Positions 61,669 through 64,000 of a stretch of DNA of 64,000 bases are shown here, one piece after another (the stretch's first letter is position 1; every line of letters begins with the position of its first letter). Source of the DNA: Asaia bogorensis_B (lineage in GTDB: Bacteria; Pseudomonadota; Alphaproteobacteria; Acetobacterales; Acetobacteraceae); assembly GCF_900465315.1 (NCBI RefSeq), contig NZ_UBIX01000010.1; one strand, given 5' to 3'. A model generated the notes under the pieces. It searched no databases and was not told the origin of the DNA. It saw only the letters and a list, made by a program, of their open reading frames with translations. Position numbers and translations under genes: made by a program.

Positions 61669-62012
61669 ACGACTATCTTGCCTATCGCGCCGACGGCAAT
61701 GTTGAGCCGATCATGGTCAAGCAGGGTTTTCACTGGTCCCTGCTCGTTTTCGGTCCGCTCGCATTGCTGGCTAGTGGGCGCTGGATTGCGTTCGCTCTGA
61801 CAGCGTTGGTTAGTGTACTCCTCCTGCGTTGTGGCGGGGGCGCCGGGCTGGTGCTTTCGTGGACCTTCAACGTCGCGTTGGCCGTGTTCGGGGCCGAAGT
61901 GATTGGTTGGGATGCCCGGCTCAAGGGCTATGCCAGCAACGGGCTCTGGATGGGGCGCTCGGCTGAAGAGGCTCGGCTCAGGCTGATGGACAAGGATCGC
62001 GCTGCCTCATGA
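61665..62012 (+). CDS. DUF2628 family membrane protein
   Basis: 115 residues with two or three hydrophobic segments (FHWSLLVFGPLALLASGRW; AFALTALVSVLLLRCGGG). The lead-in of about 20 residues and the first helix fit the DUF2628 family, found beside his genes in several Acetobacteraceae and rhizobia. It starts at a GTG overlapping the hisB stop, and ends overlapping hisH by 4 bases, so it is part of the operon. Its function is unknown. Confidence 0.75.
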   Translation: MNDYLAYRADGNVEPIMVKQGFHWSLLVFGPLALLASGRWIAFALTALVSVLLLRCGGGAGLVLSWTFNVALAVFGAEVIGWDARLKGYASNGLWMGRSAEEARLRLMDKDRAAS

Positions 62013-62650
62013 GACGCGTTGTAGTCATCGATTATGATGGTGGAAATCTGGCCTCAGCAGCACAAACGGCGCGTCACGTCGTTGCAGAACGCGGGCTGGA
62101 CGCCGAGGTGCTGATATCCGCCGACCCTGAAACTGTTCTGAAGGCTGACCATATCATCCTTCCCGGACAGGGTGCGTTTGCTCATTGCGCCTCCGGGCTG
62201 CGGGGTGGCCTTCGCGAAGCACTGGTTGAGGCGACGGATCGTGGCACACCTTTTCTGGGCATCTGTGTGGGCATGCAGCTTATGGCAGAATGGGGCCTTG
62301 AGCACGGACGCACGCCGGGGCTGGGCTGGATAGAGGGCAGTATCGCCAAGATGGAGTTCGCGCTTGAGGCGGGGCTCTGTCTGCCACACATGGGCTGGAA
62401 CGTTCTGGAGTTCGAACCTGGCGCACACAGGCTGACTGCAGGGCTGGAACAGGGTGACCACGGTTATTTCGTGCACTCCTACGCTCTGACGGGGTGGAAC
62501 CCCGCTGACATCGTCGCCACGGCAAGTTACGGCGGGGCCGTGCCGGCGATCGTCGCGCGAGACAACCGTTATGGCACTCAATTCCATGTCGAGAAGAGCC
62601 AGAAGACCGGACTGACAATCATGGCGAACTTTCTGAGCTGGATGCCGTGA
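62009..62650 (+). CDS. hisH: imidazole glycerol phosphate synthase, glutaminase subunit
   Basis: 213 residues. Class I glutamine amidotransferase with the nucleophile in GICVGMQLMAEWG, and the His-Glu pair in QFHVEKSQKTG near the C-terminus. It supplies ammonia to HisF. It overlaps its neighbours by 4 bases on both sides. Confidence 0.96.
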   Translation: MRRVVVIDYDGGNLASAAQTARHVVAERGLDAEVLISADPETVLKADHIILPGQGAFAHCASGLRGGLREALVEATDRGTPFLGICVGMQLMAEWGLEHGRTPGLGWIEGSIAKMEFALEAGLCLPHMGWNVLEFEPGAHRLTAGLEQGDHGYFVHSYALTGWNPADIVATASYGGAVPAIVARDNRYGTQFHVEKSQKTGLTIMANFLSWMP

Positions 62651-63987
62651 CCCGCATTGCCGAGCGCCTGTCGCGCATCGATGACAGTGACATGGCCGCC
62701 CTGTGCGAGATCACCACGGCGGCGATCATTGACGGGGGCGGCCTTGGTTGGCTTACGCCGCCCGGGCGGGCCGTGCTCGAGCGCTATTTCAGCGGGCTGC
62801 TACTCGTGCCGGAAACCCGGTTTTTCGTCGTGCGCGATGAAACGGGGCAGATACAGGGCTGCGCCCAGCTTGTGCGGCCTTCACGCAATAACGAGGCACA
62901 AGCCCAGACGGCGCAGATCAGGGGTTATTTCGTAGCACCCTATATGCGCGGTCGTGGGCTGGGTTATGTTCTGGCCGATGCCGTGATTGCGGCTGCCAGA
63001 GCACTGGGCTGCCGCGTGCTGAACTGTGAGGTTCCTGAGACACAGGCCTCCGCGTTGTCCATGTTCCGCTCGCTCGGTTTCGAGCCCTGGGGTACGCACC
63101 CCCTTTATGCCCGCAATCACGACGGGGTAGTACGGGGCGTCTTCATGACCCTGCCCCTCTCTCCCGAAAGTGGTGGCGCGAGACAAAAGAAACATTCCGG
63201 GAAGGATCATATCGTGGCCAGTACGGACAGCACCCCCCATCGCGCCCTCACCCTCTATCCGGCCATTGATCTGAAGGACGGCGCCTGCGTACGTCTCCGA
63301 CGCGGCGAGATGGACGACGCCACCGTCTATTCCGATAACCCTGCCGCACAGGCGCGTTCTTTCGCTGAAGCCGGATGTTCACGCCTGCATGTGGTCGATC
63401 TCAATGGGGCCTTTGCCGGGAAATCGGCAAACGGTGCCGCGGTAGAGGCGATTATCGCTGCGACCGATCTGCCAGTGCAGCTTGGTGGTGGCATTCGTGA
63501 TATGGCGGGTATCACGCGCTGGCTGGAAGCCGGCCTGGACCGGGTCATTCTTGGTTCGGTTGCAGTTAAAAACCCCGAGCTTGTGCGTGAGGCCTGCAAG
63601 GCTTTTCCTGGGCGGATTGTCGCGGGCATCGATGCGCGTCAGGGGCGTGTCGCGACTGAAGGTTGGGCCGAAGTTTCCGAGCTCAATGCGCGTGACCTTG
63701 CCCTGCGGATGCAGGATGCTGGCGTGGCTGCCGTGATCTTCACCGAGATCACACGCGACGGCATGCTCGAAGGGCTGGATCTGGAACAGACGGCCGATCT
63801 GGCACGTGTATTGTCCATTCCTGTCATTGCCAGCGGGGGTGTTGGTTCGGCGCAGCATCTGCGTGATTTCCGTGCGATTGCCCAGGAGGTTTCTGGGCTC
63901 GAGGGCGTGATCGTAGGGCGCGCGCTTTATGACGGGCGTATATCGCTTGAGGAAGCGCTCAGCATTGTCGAGGGGGCCACATGCTGA
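62647..63987 (+). CDS. GNAT acetyltransferase domain fused in frame to HisA
   Basis: One uninterrupted frame of 446 codons with no stop between two domains. Residues 1-175 are a GNAT N-acetyltransferase (motif A around RGYFVAPYMRGRGLGYVLADAV, and a C-terminal block SMFRSLGFEPWGTHPLYARN). Residues 195-446 are HisA. Translation may produce the fusion, or HisA alone from the GTG at 63214, which has a well-placed GGAAGGA. The start at the GTG at 62647 overlaps the hisH stop. In relatives the GNAT and hisA genes are usually separate, so the missing stop is unusual. See the separate entry for hisA. Confidence 0.75.
   Translation: MTRIAERLSRIDDSDMAALCEITTAAIIDGGGLGWLTPPGRAVLERYFSGLLLVPETRFFVVRDETGQIQGCAQLVRPSRNNEAQAQTAQIRGYFVAPYMRGRGLGYVLADAVIAAARALGCRVLNCEVPETQASALSMFRSLGFEPWGTHPLYARNHDGVVRGVFMTLPLSPESGGARQKKHSGKDHIVASTDSTPHRALTLYPAIDLKDGACVRLRRGEMDDATVYSDNPAAQARSFAEAGCSRLHVVDLNGAFAGKSANGAAVEAIIAATDLPVQLGGGIRDMAGITRWLEAGLDRVILGSVAVKNPELVREACKAFPGRIVAGIDARQGRVATEGWAEVSELNARDLALRMQDAGVAAVIFTEITRDGMLEGLDLEQTADLARVLSIPVIASGGVGSAQHLRDFRAIAQEVSGLEGVIVGRALYDGRISLEEALSIVEGATC
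63214..63987 (+). CDS. hisA: HisA, alternative start inside the fusion frame
   Basis: 257 residues if translation begins at the GTG at 63214. ProFAR isomerase, step 4 of histidine synthesis, a (beta/alpha)8 barrel. The catalytic aspartates are in LYPAIDLKDG near the start and in FTEITRDGMLEG in the second half; the phosphate loops LGGGIRD and ASGGVGS are present. The ribosome-binding stretch GGGAAGGA lies 7 bases before. This is the form expected from other bacteria; it is given separately from the fused frame because the sequence allows both. Confidence 0.85.
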   Translation: MASTDSTPHRALTLYPAIDLKDGACVRLRRGEMDDATVYSDNPAAQARSFAEAGCSRLHVVDLNGAFAGKSANGAAVEAIIAATDLPVQLGGGIRDMAGITRWLEAGLDRVILGSVAVKNPELVREACKAFPGRIVAGIDARQGRVATEGWAEVSELNARDLALRMQDAGVAAVIFTEITRDGMLEGLDLEQTADLARVLSIPVIASGGVGSAQHLRDFRAIAQEVSGLEGVIVGRALYDGRISLEEALSIVEGATC

Positions 63988-64000
63988 AGCTGAGGGTTAT
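63981..64000 (+). CDS. hisF: imidazole glycerol phosphate synthase subunit HisF (start only)
   Basis: The last 20 bases read ATG CTG AAG CTG AGG GTT, giving MLKLRV, the usual beginning of HisF. The ATG overlaps the hisA stop by 7 bases. The remainder is beyond the window. The order hisH-hisA-hisF supports it. Confidence 0.85.

Noticed and set aside
1..64000. CRISPR arrays, tRNA or rRNA genes, insertion sequences, prophage
   Set aside because: No regular short repeats, no cloverleaf with CCA end or T-loop motif, no rRNA signatures, no transposase or integrase features were seen. A covariance-model scan would be needed to be certain about tRNAs.

Overview
The window is a contiguous stretch of an alphaproteobacterial chromosome (roughly 60% GC, tight operons with ATGA/GTGA start-stop overlaps). 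The mix of genes looks like an acetic acid bacterium (Acetobacteraceae, Asaia/Gluconobacter-like): an OprB-type sugar porin, many sugar and polyol genes, a propeptide-bearing PurF with Fe-S cysteines, and a his operon with a DUF2628 gene inside. This placement is an inference from gene content. I saw no rRNA, tRNA, CRISPR array, prophage or complete insertion sequence.

Layout. 1-6308 (minus): metG (cut by the window edge), holB, tmk, a D,D-carboxypeptidase, an RlpA-like lipoprotein, an MltB-like transglycosylase and a small repeat protein; this is housekeeping and cell-wall turnover. 6740-16258 (plus): a catabolic region with a LacI regulator, an MHS-type transporter, a 2-keto-4-pentenoate hydratase-family enzyme, a D-2-hydroxyacid dehydrogenase, an OprB porin, a LysR regulator, a xylose-isomerase-like TIM barrel protein and an SDR dehydrogenase. 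A perfect 20-bp palindrome at 7979-7998 is a likely LacI-family operator. 16371-22022: a DedA membrane protein, an ATP-grasp protein whose gene is broken by two exact 250-bp tandem duplications (almost certainly an assembly error), an orphan MlaD-like protein, UppP, and an APC permease with no ATG/GTG/TTG start in the expected place.

22087-35214 holds the most interesting system. A ten-gene minus-strand cluster encodes an FGGY kinase (EryA-like), a GlpD-like dehydrogenase (EryB-like), a DhnA/LsrF-type aldolase-like protein, a triose-phosphate-isomerase relative (EryH-like), a DeoR regulator, an RpiB relative (EryI-like), a ribose-type ABC transporter and a DhaK-DhaL fusion kinase. A second DeoR regulator is divergent from it. 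It looks like a C4-polyol/ketose pathway (erythritol plus L-erythrulose) feeding erythrose-4-phosphate. The Brucella-type racemase EryC is missing from the cluster, and an unrelated-looking aldolase-fold protein sits in its place.

35308-49504: an alcohol dehydrogenase, a metal-type (HME) RND efflux operon and a drug-type (HAE1) RND efflux operon with a divergent TetR regulator. 49523-63999: purF, cvpA, a small multidrug transporter whose start codon abuts a strong hairpin, thiC behind a TPP riboswitch, pyrD, a large MscS-type channel, ubiH-like and nitroreductase genes, and a his operon (hisB, DUF2628, hisH, GNAT-hisA, hisF). In the his operon a GNAT acetyltransferase and HisA share one uninterrupted reading frame.
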